Assembly (NCBI RefSeq): GCF_026213295.1
Contig: NC_079419.1
Location: forward strand, 25,886,111 to 25,950,110
From: Gadus chalcogrammus
Taxonomy: Eukaryota; Chordata; Actinopteri; Gadiformes; Gadidae
Length of the DNA: 64,000 bases
Direction: 5' to 3'
Below are positions 44,587-57,339 of the stretch, piece by piece. The translations under genes were made by a program, and so were the position numbers. The notes under the pieces are model-generated. The model was not told the origin of the DNA and ran no database searches. It saw only the letters and a list, made by a program, of their open reading frames with translations. Positions within the stretch are counted from its first letter, which is position 1. Each line of letters starts with the position of its first letter.

Positions 44587-45449
44587 ATAAATGAAAACAC
44601 TCCCCTTTCTCCTCTGTCCATTTCAGCCTCAGCCTCTTTTGGTGAATGGTATCAGTTTTTTTTTCTTTTTAAGTTCTTCAATCTTCAAAGAAAGGTCTCC
44701 AACTATTTTTGAGTCGCAGACCTTTGCTAAATGGAGGAGCGTCTTTTTTCCCTTTATCTCCTCCAGGACACTTCTGTCAGCTATGTACAGTTCCGCGATT
44801 GCGGCGGTGTCCTTCACAGCATTTCTTGAGACGCCTGCCTTTACGAATGCCCTTGACATTGTGTGTCCCCTTTCAATTATTCGAAGGACCTGGCGGTACC
44901 GCTTCACCACATCCGATATGGTTGTCACTGAAAATGGAAAAAAAATCCATTTCATCACTCAATTTGGCCCACCTGATTGTGTTTACCTGGTCGATACTGC
45001 TCAACAGTTGGCAAATCATTTGTTTGATCTGTTTTAACAATTGATTTCCGGAAAAGAAAAATGTTGAATTGATAAACAATTCTGTTATTTCAAAAAAAAG
45101 TACTGGTATTGATAAAAAATGAGTTAATAATGGTTAAACACAATACAATTCCAAAATGGTCAAGGGGTTCACAAACTTTCAAGCAGCACTGTATATGTAA
45201 TTTCTGAACCTAAAGAAATACAGGACAATTATATAATTTACTTTACCACGATATCCTTTGGCCTTTGACTTCTTCGACTTCTTCGACTTTTTGCTCCTTT
45301 TTTTTGCTTTTTTCTTGTGCTTCCTCTTTTTTCTTTCGGCCATCAGAGGAGGAAGAGCTGCTGCTGCTGGAATCTGAGTCTGTGCTGGAGCTGCTACTTG
45401 CGTCAGTGTTTGACTCTGGTTCGGTGTTAGTGTTGTCCACTGTGTCACC

Positions 45450-46620
45450 TAGGAAATGACGAAAAGCAGAAAAAAGCACTTAAAACAACTTTTAAGGGTA
45501 ACTTTACCCCCAGTCTCAGCATAACTTGTCACACTGCACAATTTTGAAAAATGCGTTCTGACCAAGGTTCTGACGGCTCAGTTAGGAAGGAGGTGGCTGT
45601 AAAGGACACTGGGTTAATCTAGCTGTCACTCAGGAAGATCTAAATGATATAACTTCCTTAAAAAGCAGAGTGACAGAGAGTCTAAGGGCACTATCGCTAC
45701 ACGATGTGAGCTCATATGTCACACAGATGTGTTGTTTGAGGTGGAGGATTTTTCTGATTTTAAATTGTTGGAGGGCAATTCGGAAGTAGATGATGTATCT
45801 TGATAGTAGTGTTATGAGACAGAGTAGCCTGAGTGAGTGAGCGAGAATGGCAGTGTGTTGTTGTTTGAGGGATTTCAGTGAGTGAATGGACGAGCGAGGA
45901 GATGGAGCGGTAGCATGTGTCTGGGTGTGTGAATGCAAGCGAGAGAAAGCAGCATAAGCTAATGCAACCAACTGTAAAGTGAGTGCAACGGGAATAAAGT
46001 AAGCCTGTCAAGAATCGGTGTCCTCCTCATTCCGAACCACTGCCGGTAGAGTTAAGGGTGTTACCGTAACAGTTGTGTAATTTTTAAAAGAGCGCAGCTG
46101 GCTGGCTTTGCAGCGTTCGCCTGTAAGGCGCAGGTGTGAATAGTGCCCACCTGATATGCTGATGTCTATCAGATGTTGTGACGTAGAGAGACCCTCATAC
46201 AATGGGTGAACTCCAATATTGTGGTTGTTGTAGTGAAGCCACATACATTACAGTTTTTTTTCGATCGCTAACCTGAAAAAAACCCACATTGAGCTCCAGT
46301 TGTGGTCACAACTGGAGCTCAATGTGCAAAAATCTAACTACAGTCTGCACTACCAACAGTCACTGGAGCTGAACAGTTCACTTCACCTGCAAAATAGGCT
46401 CAGAGCAGTAAACACTATTAACCAGCCTCATCGCGATGACACATAATGTCACTCAGAACACATCCACACTCTCACTGCCACTCTTCTCCCTTCACCAACC
46501 TTTCTTCCTTGGTCCATTTCCAAAAGAAAGTATTTTTGCACTTTCCCTATATACTGTATATGTTCACTCACAAGTCTAAAACAAGACACCTTGTGTTTCA
46601 GTTGAAATAGCAATCCACAG
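45450..46620. other. Intron of the CCDC106-like gene, no further gene seen
   Basis: It contains a 42-bp hairpin at 46285-46326 with perfect 20-bp arms around GT (CACATTGAGCTCCAGTTGTG on the left). A TGTTACC-GTAACA-like end near 46060-46070 may be an old LTR border. No coding block was recognised. Confidence 0.5.
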
Positions 46621-47614
46621 TAGGGCTTTGACTTTTGCCCAAAAATCATATTCGAAGTTTGTTTGTTTATTAATATTAATATTCGAATATATTCGAATAT
46701 TTATTAATAGTATTTTGACCATTTAATGCCTTCAGTAAGACCTGGGCTGAATCAAAATACTTAGTACATACTATATCTGTTCAGTGTCTACTGAACAGAA
46801 GCGTTCTACGCATAGCTGAAGACCATACTACACTTTCAAGTGTAGTACAGTCTACAGCTATGTGTAGAACGCTTCTGAAAGCTTCCGAACACCGCCGAAA
46901 CTCCACCGAATGTTTTGAGATGACGTATCTCCCCTCAGATGCCGGCAAAACTACCTTGATAAGTTACCTGTTTTCCGTCTTGTCATCGTTGCTATAAAAT
47001 TAAAAATGTCTCTTTTTACTTGATGACTTACTTTACTTTTTTACTCTTTTTAATGACTCTTTTTTCGCCGCTTTCTACGACGTCTTTCTAAGCCGCTGTT
47101 GGTAGTGTCGGGTCAGCCATCATTTCTTCGTTCGTTACCAGACTCCGGTTGCATTGTGAGATAGCGTAGTGACCTACCGTTGTATACTGTGGCGGTAGTA
47201 CCAATGGGTAGTACGCATTCTTTAACGTTTTCTGTACTACACAATGCGTACTGAGCATTCGGACGCGCTATATTTGTGGCGTACTACAAAATGCATACTA
47301 TAAGTATGAGTATTCGGATTCAGCCCTGGATTGGGTTTTGCAAGGTTTGTTTACCGGCGTTGCTATGGTTACCGGTCTTGTGTGTTCCAACGGTTTATTG
47401 GGTTTCTGATAAATCGCTGTCTAATCAATACTTCATTCACTGCCTCTTCCGTGGTCATTACAATATTATGAATAGACTGCGTCGGGTTCTCCGACGTCTC
47501 TCCTCTTGGCCTGCCGATAACAGGTTCGAATATTAAGGGCTGCCTAATATTCGTTGATTTATTTTTTGATATTCGAATTATATTCGAATTACGAAGTTCG
47601 AAGTCAAAGCCCTA
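46621..47614. mobile_element. Non-autonomous hAT element (TSD ATCCACAG) with nested MITE
   Basis: The termini TAGGGCTTTGACTTTTG and its partner ending GAAGTCAAAGCCCTA are flanked by ATCCACAG at 46613-46620 and 47615-47622. A second element with termini CTGGGCTGAATC and GATTCAGCCCTGG lies inside at about 46743-47330, without an evident TSD. Insertion is in an intron of the CCDC106-like gene. Confidence 0.85.
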
Positions 47615-48048
47615 ATCCACAGTGTTTAAAATGCACCAGGATGAAGTCCATTCTGTTTTGAATGTGTGGTTTACAGTTGTGACAGCAGTGTGTTAGCATT
47701 TGATCAAAGTGCTGAAAATCCACAGTGTTGTGCAGGTTGTGATATAAGCCATGAGATAAGTGTGTAGAGTTCTGAAAATTGTGTTTAAGCAATGAAAAAT
47801 TAGCTAGTGGTTGGTCCACAGGAACTGCATGCTGAGTTTTGCACGTGTCGCTCCAGTTGTGCCCACTGTGGTTAAGCGATCATAAAAAACTGTATTGAAG
47901 TCCTCAGGTAATACTATACTCTAGCTTTACAAACCTTGCTCTGCTGAAGGCCTTTGCTCAAGCTGTTGCTTCAGTAAAGCATTCTCCTCCTCCAGCAACT
48001 CTATCCGGGTCTGCAGCTCTTCTGACCGCTTCTTCCATTGGACTTTGC

Positions 48049-49680
48049 CTCGTTGAAAAATAATATTTTCCATATTAACAACTGCAACATATGACATGAT
48101 AGATAACAAATTCATGTTAGTAGAGTATATGAGGCAAACTTGTAGGAAAAGTAAAATGTTGATCTATAAAACATACTACTGAAGTCTCGACTGGACACAC
48201 TGACAAGCATAGAAGAAATTCAAATCTCCTCATGAAGCACATGAATCTGCACCTGCCACTGTCCGGCAACTCGGAGTCCAACAAAAATAATCCCACACAA
48301 GGATCAATTCTTCCCCACCATAATATGTGTTGGTGTGTTTTTCTGCACAATCCTCCTCTCTCTGGATGTGTTTTACATAGCGTGGTTCCAGAGTACGCCT
48401 GTTTTAGGCACCTGAATACTGTGGATATTGTCTTTAATAATCGTGATTACACTGTCAATCAAAATAATCGTGATTATGATTATGATTTTTGCCATAATAC
48501 ACATGCTGATATGTTCAGCGATCAGATGGAGAGGAGCGTCTCCCGTAGCCTACAGTTCCAACAGGTTCACGCTGCGCTTTGCATGAAGTGTGTGTGTTTT
48601 TATTTTTCTTCCCAACGGGACCGTCAATACTGTCCCAGTGTCAGTTTGGAGCTGAACTGCGCCGAACTGACACCCAGCTGATACACAGCTAAATCAGCTG
48701 TGTTTCAGCTTGAGCCTATTCTTCTCGCGAGCCGCGCGTCCAGCAGCAAAAATACAGTAGGCTATACATTATGTTTCACATCGTAGGCTACAAACCACAT
48801 AACGTGGCATTGACATAGGGCTACATATTATAACCATATGAAACAACAATAATTTGATGTTTTTCTTCTTTATTTATAGGCTAGATGTAGGCATTTTTAT
48901 TTTTTTTCACCCCATATTATATCAATGATATATTTCGCAGTTTTTATTTCGATCTTCCTGCTTCTCTCCACCCCAGAATGTCTGTCCAATGAATGAATGA
49001 CCTCAGATCACGTGTGGTTTTGCTTCGTAATGCTGGTTCACTTGCAAAAGGGGCAGTATGAAAGTGGACCACACCAAACAAAAAATATCTAAATTCTATT
49101 TGGTCTGGACCAAAGCAAGTGAACCAACGGACTTTCCATGTGTGAATACACCTTAAGTTACACCACTAAATGCATGAGTAATACCATCTGATGACACTAA
49201 AATGCGCCTTGATAGGCGCTCATAGGCGCACAGGTCACACGAGACAAAAACCTGCAAAAATTATGTAGATAAATATCACTGGTAAGGGCTTCTGTTTTTG
49301 GTGAAATACAGTTGCTTATTTGCAGCTGAATTATTACTTTGAAAAGTAGTCTCGCCACCGTCTCGCAATTAAACGCTTGTGGTGGCGTTAATAAAAAGTC
49401 CCACAATTTTATGGTTCATGGTCTAAAGCTAATTATGAGCCTTTGGTTGATATCCAGACAATCCTCTATTATTCAGTTGGCAATGACCACCCGCAACACT
49501 GCTACATGCGCCAAAGTATGAGAATATCGAGACGGGAAGAAAAGTCTACGATGTCGCCAAGCAGCTATTAACGTCGTCACCCCCCAGCTAAGCAAAGCTA
49601 ACGTTACTAGCTCTTGCCGAGCCCGGCCAGAAGCTGTTTGAGTATTACAATAACTTTACAAATGTGTCAACCCAACTTAC
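48049..49680. other. Intronic repeat-like sequence, no gene seen
   Basis: A large intron of the CCDC106-like gene. It contains ATAATCGTGATTAT-rich sequence at about 48438-48490 and a candidate old element around 49040-49150 (GTGAACCAACGG area). No clear boundaries or coding blocks were found. Confidence 0.4.
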
Positions 49681-49927
49681 CAGCAGTAGGCATATCGGAG
49701 CTTTCTCCTTCAGTCCCCCGCTGTCCTTTTGCCCGGGTAGAGCGCTCAGGCCTTTCCACCATAGGCAGATTCATATTTCCAGGCGTGGCAGATCTTAACT
49801 GGTGAAAAATCATATGCTGGTACTGAAACAAGAGATAGGCCTAACATAAGTGGTTCACACATACAAGTAATGGCGACTGCTTTCGAAATAAAACAATAAC
49901 TGTTGAGAGAGGGTTGATACTTACCAT

Positions 49928-50206
49928 AGCGACAAGATCCAATTTATTTTGCGCGGACTAATAGCTTCTTTCAAGTTTCAACGGCACCGAGTTGGCGGTG
50001 CGGCTTAGCCAATCGGACGGTAGAAGCGCTTGATTATTATGATTGAGTCAGGCATCAACCAGGGAATCAGCCCAACCTTTGCGGTGGGAGGTGTATCGAT
50101 GTAAAAATCAAGCGTACCTCCACATATTGAACTAATAACAGAAAAGTGCGCCAGATTTTCAAATCAGGGCCAGTAACATCAGTTATTTCCTCTGACCACC
50201 GGTGCT
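49928..50206. promoter_or_regulatory. Probable divergent promoter of the Merlin gene pair
   Basis: A 279-bp stretch between the first ATG of the CCDC106-like gene (minus) and the first ATG of the transposase (plus). It is more GC-rich than its surroundings (GCGCGGACTAATAGC, CACCGAGTTGGCGGTGCGG) and includes a CCAAT box (GCCAATCGGACGG near 50010). The head-to-head layout suggests shared regulation; this is inferred from position. Confidence 0.5.
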
Positions 50207-53200
50207 ATGGCTTCGATTGTGGGAACACTTTTGAGAAAAGTGAATGTCAAGGAGTCAAAAAAAACATCATTCAAGTTGATAACATGGTTGCAAAAGAAAA
50301 GGTTGCTGCAAAGAAAAGTGAAATGCAAAAACTGCAGACACAAAATGAAGATGGTCTACTACACACAGTCCACAGATCTCCACATCTGGTAAGTGTGCTA
50401 ATGTTATTAATTATTGTTAACTCATGGGCCCATCAGTTGTTTGGCAATCGGCACAACCATTTAGGTTGGAATATGATATTATTGCGAGTTTCCGCGCCTC
50501 CACCGCGCAGCAGCTGGTCGCCTCCCTTGTCCCTTCATTTCAAAGAGGGGAGGCGGTTGCCCTACCGCTCAGCTTTCCCAAACTGTTCTCTCGACTTTAT
50601 TATTGGTAAAAGCTCATACAGAGACTATTACACCGGTATACATGTTTTAAAAGAGCAATACATGTGATGAATTTCTGGTCAAGCTATCCCAACGAGGATG
50701 ATTTTTTAAAAAGTCACTTTTCGTTGTTCGTGTTTTGATTTCCAAACGGATGTGGATTGAACGGAAGATACACTGATTTTGGGGCCATAGGATTTGGGGC
50801 TGTCACGTTAAAAATTGTACCGGGGGCGAAAATTGTACCGGCCTACGCCATCCATAGTAATCCATTCCAAACCTGCCTGGCAACAGACGATCGCAACGGG
50901 GGATTGCGTCGAATGACGTGGAAGGTTCTTGAACATTCGCGAACTCGTTCATTGAGCGCGACAAGACAGATAACACTTATTTTACAAATTACATTTATTA
51001 GCGTTCCTAACTTTATATTTGTATTGTATTGCATTGTATTTATCTATTTCCCTACACAGTAATAGCTAAATGTTATGGGGATAACGTGAATAATAATAAT
51101 AAACAGTTAATGCCTGCTCACCTATCTACCTATCTATTATCTATCTATTACCTATAATCTATTCTCTAAATTTAATTAAGGAAATTAAATTAACACAAGC
51201 TAGCTAGACTATGAACACATTAAACACTCAGTAAACTAGCTAAATTTGATTAAACAATTAAATGCAATACAAATATAAAGTAAAAACAAGTGTTATCTAG
51301 CGCGATCCGTTATCTGTATTATATTATTTCGTCTTCGGCAACATGAGCGCAATTGAAACCTGCCTGGCAACGGACAACCCCTTACGTAATCTGTTGTGAA
51401 GACGTAGGCCGGTACAATTTTCGCCCCCGGTACAATTTTAACGTGACACCGCCCCAAAAAAACAAATGCTAATACTGAAATATTTGTATGGTAGCCCTTA
51501 TTAACAATTCCCATTTGAATGTAATATATGTAAGTAATGAATCAAATGCTAATGAATGGTTTGATTGATTTAATGTTATTATTTCAGACATATCAAAAAA
51601 ACAAAACAAAATGAAAAGCATGAAAATACAATAGACAAAAATTATGTTCAAATCAATTCACAAAAATAAAAAAATAAAAGAAATTAGATATATTTAATTG
51701 ATATGCCTGAAACAAGTAGGAAGAACTATACACTTAATCGTACCCCTTTGTAATGCATGATTGAAATGATGAATAAGCTTGTACACAGCGATTAGCCTGT
51801 AGCTTGATATGTAGTATCAAGCTAGTTTAAGTTTTAAGATATCTATTTGATCAAGTTATAATTTATGACATGATCATCAATAAGGGTTATTTACATTGCC
51901 ACAATGTTTTAGGCTGAGCAGTTTGTAGACAATGTATTATATGTCAAACTTATAGACATCATTTAAATGTCCAATTTGTTTGCAATTTTCAGGGAGTGCC
52001 GTCGTAAAAGATGTGGACGTTTGAGGAGAAGTGTAAGGACCAAGTCTCTTTTCTCAAACTCACACTGTAGTCTCTTCACATGGATGAAGTACATTCACAG
52101 GTAATCATTTTAGGTTTTCTCCAACTCCAGTATTTCACAGATTACAGCTCTAGGTTCAGAGTGTGAAATGTTTGTACAATTTAAGCTGAAACTATAGTTG
52201 CAAGTTGCAACAGTAGTTTTTCAGTAGAAAAAGCTTTGTGACAAAAGTAGACTTACGGATTGATCAAACAAGCACATATTTTCTTTGTTTATGTAAACAG
52301 TTCTGATTAAATCTTTGTTTTCTTTGTAGATTTGCACAGGGTTTGCAGCTACTGCAGGTAGACATGCTTCAGGATGGCATCTCTAAAAGCACTGCTACAC
52401 TCTCAATGATGTCTAAAAAACTGCGAAGAATTTGCCTAAAAAGTCTTAAAAGGCACAGGAAAGAAAAAGGCCAGAAAATCGGTGGAGTCAACGCTATCGT
52501 CCACATTGACGAGAGCAAGTTCTGCCATAAGCGCAAGGTATATTTGTAATATAATTCACTAAATATGGGGTAATTCAATTTCAACTCATCAAAAACCTGA
52601 TCTTTCCTCAGTTCTTGCTTTGGATTTTATTATATACTTAATGTTGAAATATCAATTGTCTTCAAGAGAAATCTTTAAGCTTTACTTTTAGATTAATTAT
52701 TGTGGAAGTTTGGCTCTATGAACATAATTTCTGAATTTTCTGAATTTGTATTTAAAGCCTCACCATTCAAAATATTTTCCCTGGAATGGTTTTAACCACA
52801 CTTGAAAAAAAATATTAATTTAAGTACTTGATGATGTTAATGCAATCAAATAAATAGCACTATGTACTGCATTCACATGCAAATCTGCATATTGGAGGGG
52901 CCGATGAAAAGTTACAAGGTCATGACTTGTGTGCTGTATGCATCTTTCAAGAAGTATGGAAGACGCCTCGGAGTGTTTTGATACTATTTGCTATAACCAA
53001 TCTATGCCTTAAGAAAACATGGGCTACATTATAGTTTTTTCAGGTAGAGCAAGTTGAAATAAGAAATAAAATTAGACCGTATGCTATATCATATCAAGGT
53101 AATCATGCAACTTCTAGGTAACTGTCAGGTAGTTCAATGCATGAAAGAGTTATCAACTCATTCACTGTTGACATGCAACAACACATACTAATAATAATAT

Positions 53201-53835
53201 GCATTCCAAACTTAAAAAAACAAAAGTTTTTATATTACTCCATTATTTATATCATTTGGAAATTAGCATAATCATCCTACTTCTCACTGGCAGTAATATA
53301 ACATTGATTATGTATATGTTTGACTGTAGGGTATTATTTATTTTATAACATTAATATTGTGTTTTGGCAGTACGGAAGAGGGCGCTTCGGGAACAGCTGG
53401 AGGAGAAAAAGGACATGGGTCTTTGGAATGCTCCAAATCAAACGGTCTGACAGGCGTCCTATTCTTCGCCTTGTGCAGAGACGAAATAAGGAGACCCTTG
53501 TTCCTATCATCAAAAAGCATGTGAAGCGTCACAGTCTCGTCGTTAGTGATGAGTGGAGAGCGTATGCCGGTCTCGCCACAGAGGGCTACAGGCATGTCAG
53601 GGTGAACCACAGCCAACATTATGTTGACCCTCAGACAGGACTCCATACTCAGAACCTCGAGAGAGCGTGGCAGACCTATAAAAAGGAAATTTGGAGAATG
53701 CGGGGGAATGGGTCGGAGAAGGCCTTGAAAGAGCAGCTCTGCTTTATTGAGTGGACCTACTGGTTAGCGAGGAAAAATTCAGAAGGTGTCCTTGGCAGGC
53801 TTGTCAAGGACATAAGGCGCTCCTATCAGACATAG
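50207..53835 (+). CDS. Merlin (IS1595/ISXO2-like) transposase
   Basis: Four exons, 50207-50388, 51993-52100, 52330-52537 and 53371-53835, join in phase to give 320 residues with no stop. The N-terminus has a zinc ribbon with CKNC at about 40-43 and a second pair at about 63 and 68. The DDE core follows: Asp about 157 in HIDESKF, Asp about 226 in VVSDEWRAYAGL, and the third acidic residue at about 263 in HTQNLERAW after HYVDPQTG. These are hallmarks of ISXO2/IS1595-related transposases, whose eukaryotic branch is Merlin. The start was chosen because the zinc ribbon follows directly and phases agree. Intron 1 has gained a MITE. The copy appears complete, so it may be active or very recently so. 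Confidence 0.88.
50797..51454. mobile_element. MITE with about 47-bp inverted termini in transposase intron 1
   Basis: The left end TGTCACGTTAAAAATTGTAC is mirrored by GTACAATTTTAACGTGACA on the right, continuing through CCGGGGGCGAAAATTG on both sides. Flanking G/C runs make the exact ends uncertain and no TSD was confirmed. Confidence 0.75.
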
Positions 53836-55692
53836 GAAGCAGAGCTTGGCATTGATCAAAATAAGCTGAAATGGACAGAGGAGAAAGGGGAGTGTTTTAA
53901 TTTATTTTTAAAAGAAAAGTTTTTGTTGTATATGTTCAAACGGTTTATAGTATTCTTGGTTCTTTTGACTCTTCAAACTCTTCCTTTGTAAAAAGAGTTC
54001 TGTTGAAGATTAGTTTTTTTTTAATAATAATAGTTGTTTATTTCACTTTGCGGTCATCCAGTGTTACTGATCAGTTGAGCAAAACTTGTCTCTATTTTGT
54101 ACAGTTACTAGTTTGTAGTTTGTCTACTGTTCTCATCTGTTTTCACTTTAATTTGACAGTCCTAAGACCTCTCTACTAATACTTGGTTGAATATCGACTG
54201 ATAGTTTGTTGAGAATCAACTATTTTCTCTGTTTTGCTCTGTTAATAGTTTGCACACACTAAACAGTTTTCACTTTAATTTGACAGTCCTAAGACCTGTC
54301 TACTAATGCTTAATTGAATATCGACTGATAGTTTGTTGAGAATCAACTGATAGTCAACTATTTTCTCTGTTTTGCTCTGTTAATAGTGTGTAGACACTAA
54401 ACTGTTTTCACTTTAATTTGACAGTCCTAAGACCTGTCTACTAATGCTTAATTGAATATCGACTGATAGTTAGTTGAGAATCAACTATTTTCTCTGTTTT
54501 GCTCTGTTAATAGTTTGCACACACTAAACTGTTTTCACTTTAATTTGACAGTCCTAAGACCTGTCTACTAATGCTTAATTGAATATCGACTGATAGTTTG
54601 TTGAGAATCAACTGATAGTCAACTATTTTCTCTGTTTTGCTCTGTTAATAGTTTGCACACACTAAACTGTTTTCACTTTAATTTGACAGTCCTAAGACCT
54701 CTCTACTAATGCTTAGTTGAATATTGACTGATAGTTTGTCGACAGTCATATGACAATCAACAGGTTGTCACCTACACAGGGTGCCTATTGATTGATAAAA
54801 TATTCTCATCTTTATTTTACAATGAACATATATGATCAACAGAGGGTTGAATGTTCATTCATTAGATGTGTTCCTTGTGAGTGGAGGAAAGTTGATCCAT
54901 ATGAAACGTAAGTTGAGAATTGGTTAATAACAGCAGTTGATAGTCAACTTACTAGAAGTTGACACTCAACTGATAGTTGAATATTTGTAAAGAACATGTA
55001 GTAAAAAGCACAATGTCTGTTGCAGACTGTTTTTGTAAAAATAAATGAACGAAATGAAAAATATACTATAGTCAACTAACACTTAGTTGAATGCATGTTA
55101 CATATTTGTTGACAAGCTCTGTAGAATATCAACTAACTCACTGTTGAATATCAACTAAACACCAGCTAATAGTGCAACGTGTAGTTAACTTAGTTAGTTG
55201 AATGCTTGTTTCTTATCTGTTGAAAGCTTTGTTGATTATCAACTAACCATCTACTAATAATGCAACTAATAGTTAACTGACAGTTAGTTGAATGCATGCT
55301 ACGTGTACAAAACAACATCTACTAATAGCGCAACTTATAGTTAACAGACAGTTAGTTGAATCCATGTTTCTTATCTGTTGAACAAGCTCTGTCAAATATC
55401 AACTAACCATCTACTAATAGTGCAACTTATAGTTAACTTACAGTTAGTTGAATACATGTTGCTTAGTTAGTTGAATCCATGTTTCTTATCTGTTGAACAA
55501 GCTCTGTCAAATATCAACTAACCATCTACTAATAGTGCAACTTATAGTTAACTTACAGTTAGTTGAATACATGTTGCTTATCAGTTGAGATAGTTTGGTT
55601 GAATGTCAACTCATTCACTGTTGACATGCAACTGAATATCTACTGATGGCTTGTTGAGTGTCAACAGTGGACTATCAAACTAAAGTGTTACC
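53836..55692. repeat. Transposase 3' region and right subterminal repeats of Merlin
   Basis: After the transposase stop comes one inverted copy of the 75-bp unit, then repeated blocks. About five blocks of TTTGACAGTCCTAAGACCT with GAATATCGACTGATAGTTTG lie at 54130-54750. Units of TTAGTTGAATGCATG with TATCAACTAACCATCTACTA extend to the terminus. These are the inverse of the left subterminal region. Confidence 0.88.
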
Positions 55693-56600
55693 AAATGTTA
55701 TTTTACTTGAGGTCTTGTTGATTGCTCCCGGTGCTAATTTTGATGATTGTTCTGTTCTTTAACTTTTGCTAGACTAAAACACACCATTGTTATTGTAAGT
55801 ATGCACTGTATAAAGTTGAGTTACATTATAAACTATTGCAGTGTGCGATTTTAAATTCCTCTTAAATTATTCTGCTATACTAACTTAACCCAATTGAAGT
55901 GAATTCTGTATAAGAACTCATTACAATGTAAAATTATAAATTACTACAATTAACAGGACAGTTAGCTGAAGTGAGGATTAAAAGTTATTACAACGTTAAA
56001 TAATAAGCTAGCACTGTCCTTGTCTGTAAGTGAAAATCAGGTGGATGTGTGTATGCACAAATGGCTACACTATAACTGCGTATAGTTGGAACAGTGATCT
56101 AAACATTATTTTCCCTTTGATGTTTGCTTTCAGAAAAGAAAGTTCATCTGGAAGTGTCCCTGTACAAGAGATTTTATCTACGCTTGGTGAAAAGATCAAC
56201 CATAACCAAGTCAACCGGTTCAACATAAACCGTGTTGCTGTGCTGGATGGTGCCATTCGGGGCTTTAAAAGAATCTCGTTTGACCCGACACACAGGATAA
56301 GTGTGAGATTTTCTGACGACAAAGGAACAAGTGAAGAAGCTGTGGATCTTGGTGGTCCAAGAAGATAATTTCTTCGACTGCTTACAGAAGCTCTTGCACA
56401 GTCTTCAGTGTTTGAGGGAACAGAAGGGAACCTCAACTTGGCTCTTGATTCATCAGGTAGCCATTATCTTGTTTTTGGTTTTCATGAAATAATTATATAC
56501 CCTGTAAAATAGATTATGGCTCCCACTCCATTTTGAACCTCATAGTGATTTTAATCCTTTGAAATAATAGCCTAACACTGTAAAAAGACAGTGTGGCTAC

Positions 56601-57339
56601 TAGGGGTGAAACGGATCAGTGTGTCCACGGTTCGGTTCAGATAACCGTTTTGGGCCTCGGTTTCGGATACGGTTCGGATTAGGATCATGTCCGTGATAGT
56701 AAATAGGCGGACTTTTTTTTGACGGAGGGTTTGGGGGAGAAACACAAAAATTAATGAGACCCACAGGCTATTTGCAATGTGTTAATTGACTGCAATCAGA
56801 CAACTTGCAAGGCTTTTTTGTGCAATAAATGTTCCCCTAAATGCATTTGAAAACATGGTGCACTGAGTGTAACATGTAAGGGATAACGGCCGACGAGGCT
56901 TAGAACTCTGGCGACGAGCGCAGCATGAAGCCAGAGTTGCCTCTACCTGTCCATTATTTCCATCGAACCGGTCGACCTCGAAGGCCGTTATCCCGATTAT
57001 CACCCGTTTGTATTTATCTCCCGTATATTTAGAATATAATTGTATCAATTACTTTCTTTAAATTTCGGAATCGTGCGCTTGAAAAGCCCAGTTTGTTTTG
57101 AACGCTGACAGGATGAAGGGAGGGGCGGGAAAAGTCTCATTGGCTCGGGCAGCACTGGAGAGAATGCATTCCGCTGGGTCCTAAACACCCTTTGTATCGG
57201 ACGTAGGCTACAGTAGGCAAAATACGCTACACAAGGCAATGCCTTCATGAAACCGAAATCCGCGGATCTCCAGAATGCTCCGAACTGTGGTAAACGAACC
57301 GAACGGATTCGGATACAATTCGAATCCGCTGCAGGCCTA
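56601..57339. mobile_element. Non-autonomous hAT element in intron 5 (TSD GTGGCTAC)
   Basis: It begins TAGGGGTGAAACGG and ends GCAGGCCTA, flanked by the 8-bp repeat GTGGCTAC at 56593-56600 and 57340-57347. GGTTCGG-type words near the left end recur inverted near the right end. No coding region is present. Confidence 0.85.

Larger units (their letters stand above)
44629..49927 (-). pseudogene. CCDC106-like gene carried inside the Merlin transposon
   Basis: Five minus-strand blocks fit GT-AG junctions: an ATG at 49927-49925, then 49822-49681, 48048-47935, 45448-45247 and 44927 to a stop at 44629. The third block encodes a leucine-zipper coiled coil (LLEEENALLKQQLEQR). The fourth encodes a Ser-rich then Lys-rich basic tract (SSSSSSDG, KKRKHKKKAKKRSKK). 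The last encodes a helix-turn-helix-like region (SDVVKRYRQVLRIIERG, AFVKAGVSRNAV, AAIAELYIAD). This order matches CCDC106-like proteins of fishes, nuclear proteins of poorly known role. The Ser tract and Lys tract are in different frames, so one base has been lost or gained in an A run near 45330. The gene starts about 280 bp from the transposase start in the opposite direction. Confidence 0.7.
43012..55692 (+). mobile_element. Merlin transposon with passenger CCDC106-like gene (TSD AAATGTTA)
   Basis: Inverted termini starting GGTAACACTTTAGTTTGATA are flanked by the 8-bp direct repeat AAATGTTA at 43004-43011 and 55693-55700. The 8-bp target and the IS1595-like transposase inside identify Merlin. 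At 12.7 kb it is far larger than a simple one-gene element. The ends are 1.1-1.7 kb of reiterated words. Inside are a five-copy tandem repeat, a minus-strand CCDC106-like gene, a hAT insertion, a MITE and the plus-strand transposase. It is inserted 40 bp downstream of exon 4 of the HECT gene. Confidence 0.88.
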
